Below are positions 5,318 to 6,219 of a stretch of 6,219 nt of DNA, one piece after another. Below the pieces are notes generated by a model. That model worked only from the letters and a program-made list of their open reading frames with translations. It had not been told where the DNA came from and searched no databases. This DNA comes from JBATBW01 sp049662565 (GTDB taxonomy: Bacteria > Bacillota_I > Bacilli_A > Erysipelotrichales > Erysipelotrichaceae): NCBI GenBank assembly GCA_049662565.1, contig JBATBW010000010.1, forward strand, positions 1 to 6,219, given 5' to 3'. Numbering within the stretch: position 1 is the stretch's first letter; each line of letters opens with the position of its first letter. The translations under genes were made by a program, and so were the position numbers.

Positions 5318-6028
5318 ATGAAAACTAAATCTGTATTCAAACGATATGAAATAAAATACATAATAACTATTGAACAAAAACAAAAATTATTGGAACTAAT
5401 TAATCCATACATGCAACCCGATAATAATAAACAAAGCATATATAATCTATATTTAGATACTAATGATTACTTGTTAACTCGTAGAAGTTTAGAAAGACCT
5501 GTATATAAAGAAAAACTAAGACTACGATCATATGGCAAAGCCACCAGTAAAGCTAATGTATATCTAGAAATTAAAAAGAAATTTGATGATGTAGTATACA
5601 AAAGAAGAATTGTGATAAAAGAAGAAAATGCTGAAAAATACTTTTATGGTAATTATCAATTACCCACCTCACAAATCAGCAATGAAATAGATTATTTTAA
5701 ATATATATACCCCAATATATGTCCAAAGATGTTCATCGGATACGACAGACAAGCCTTCTTTGGGAATGATGATCAAAACTTTCGTATTACTTTTGACGAA
5801 AACATCGTATATAGAGATAACGATTTAAACTTATGTAGTGAAATGTATGGTTATCGATTAATACCCAAAGGAACAGTTTTAATGGAAATAAAAACTACTA
5901 ATGGCTTACCATTATGGCTTACCAATTATTTAACTGATAATCAAATATATAAAACATCATTTTCTAAATGCACAAGAGCATACAAAGAAAACAATGAACG
6001 AAAGAAGGTTATAAACTATGCAATTTAA
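5318..6028 (+). CDS. VTC-domain polyphosphate polymerase-family protein (canonical copy)
   Basis: This 236-residue protein has the VTC landmarks in order: RYEIKY (9-14), SIYNLYLDTND (40-50), KEKLRLRSYG (64-73, paired R68 and R70), YLEIKKKFDDVVYKRR (82-97), FIGYDR (139-144), FRITFD (155-160), LMEIK (188-192) and SFSK (214-217). The basic residues and the Glu in LMEIK fit the nucleotide- and metal-binding tunnel of VTC enzymes, which make polyphosphate. It has no membrane helix of its own. Its ATG follows AAGGAG (5305-5310) with a 7-nt spacer. It overlaps the DUF4956 membrane gene by 11 bp, the usual bacterial pairing as I recall it, so the two probably work together at the membrane. Paralogous to the gene at 2868, and better conserved at the basic positions. 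Whether bacterial single-domain VTC proteins make polyphosphate in this lineage is not shown here. Confidence 0.88.
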   Translation: MKTKSVFKRYEIKYIITIEQKQKLLELINPYMQPDNNKQSIYNLYLDTNDYLLTRRSLERPVYKEKLRLRSYGKATSKANVYLEIKKKFDDVVYKRRIVIKEENAEKYFYGNYQLPTSQISNEIDYFKYIYPNICPKMFIGYDRQAFFGNDDQNFRITFDENIVYRDNDLNLCSEMYGYRLIPKGTVLMEIKTTNGLPLWLTNYLTDNQIYKTSFSKCTRAYKENNERKKVINYAI

Positions 6029-6219
6029 TATCTTTAATGGCATATTTGATTCACAATTAGTTGACACAATTACCATTACTCAATTTCTATTATGTTTAAC
6101 CATATCATTATTAGTAGGACTATTCTTAGCCCTTGCCTATTCTTATAAATCAACATCATCAAAAAGCTTTTTAATAACACTCGCAATCTTACCAGTAGTC
6201 GTATGTGTAGTTATAATGA
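6018..6219 (+). CDS. DUF4956 membrane protein, N-terminal part (3' end outside window)
   Basis: ATG at 6018 lies inside the end of the VTC gene (11-bp overlap), with AGAAGG (6003-6008) as ribosome site. The 67 visible codons begin MQFNIFNGIFD. They contain one hydrophobic helix at about 23-42 (FLLCLTISLLVGLFLALAYS) and the start of a second at about 51-67. Between them, STSSKSFLITLAILPVVVCVVIM matches the family pattern SKSFxxTLAxLPxxVxxVIM (residues 45-67). The family consensus continues into a GAFSLVRFRS-type motif that is beyond the window. Function is unknown. Constant linkage to VTC suggests a membrane partner, perhaps for polyphosphate translocation or regulation; this is inferred from gene order. 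Confidence 0.85.
   Translation, partial: MQFNIFNGIFDSQLVDTITITQFLLCLTISLLVGLFLALAYSYKSTSSKSFLITLAILPVVVCVVIM

Noticed and set aside
1..6219. CRISPR array, tRNA or rRNA genes
   Set aside because: No regularly spaced identical repeats longer than the 11-bp-phased short motifs, and no GC-rich tRNA-like cloverleaf or rRNA sequence was seen.

Overview
The window is very AT-rich DNA with short intergenic gaps, strong AGGAG-type ribosome binding sites and T-tailed hairpin terminators. TGA is used as a stop and TGG for Trp, so this is the standard bacterial code. Together with VTC/DUF4956, NrdI and DUF3793 genes this suggests a low-GC Firmicute, perhaps an Erysipelotrichia-like or related gut anaerobe. 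That placement is an inference; no taxonomic marker is present.

Layout. (1) 1-1123, minus: the N-terminal 374 codons of a secreted protein with a signal peptide and beta-helix-like repeats, running off the left edge. (2) 1124-1456: divergent intergenic region with a possible insertion-sequence scar and a promoter for the next operon. (3) 1457-2759, plus: a two-gene overlapping cassette, a MazG-like nucleotide pyrophosphohydrolase and an HNH endonuclease, closed by a terminator. (4) 2868-3542, plus: a stand-alone VTC-domain protein, closed by a probably bidirectional terminator. (5) 3697-3861, minus: a 54-residue hypothetical protein. (6) 4041-4944, minus: an overlapping pair, NrdI flavodoxin and a DUF3793 protein, with a strong promoter, a large palindrome at the predicted transcription start and a terminator. 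(7) 4980-5317: a long intergenic region with an unassigned plus-strand terminator and a promoter containing an array of phased repeats. (8) 5318-6219, plus: a second, more canonical VTC-domain protein overlapping the start of a DUF4956 membrane protein that runs off the right edge.

How the genes relate. The two VTC genes are paralogues, about 61-67% identical by hand alignment. They share a promoter module of TTTAA repeats spaced exactly 11 bp, the layout used by PhoB/PhoP-family response regulators, which would fit phosphate control of polyphosphate metabolism. The downstream copy keeps the paired basic residues and the DUF4956 partner. The upstream copy has lost several basic residues and has no partner. 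The MazG-HNH pair looks like an accessory, possibly defensive, cassette and is the best candidate for an undescribed system. The NrdI-DUF3793 pair is a translationally coupled redox-type operon with an apparent repressor site and no ribonucleotide reductase genes in view.
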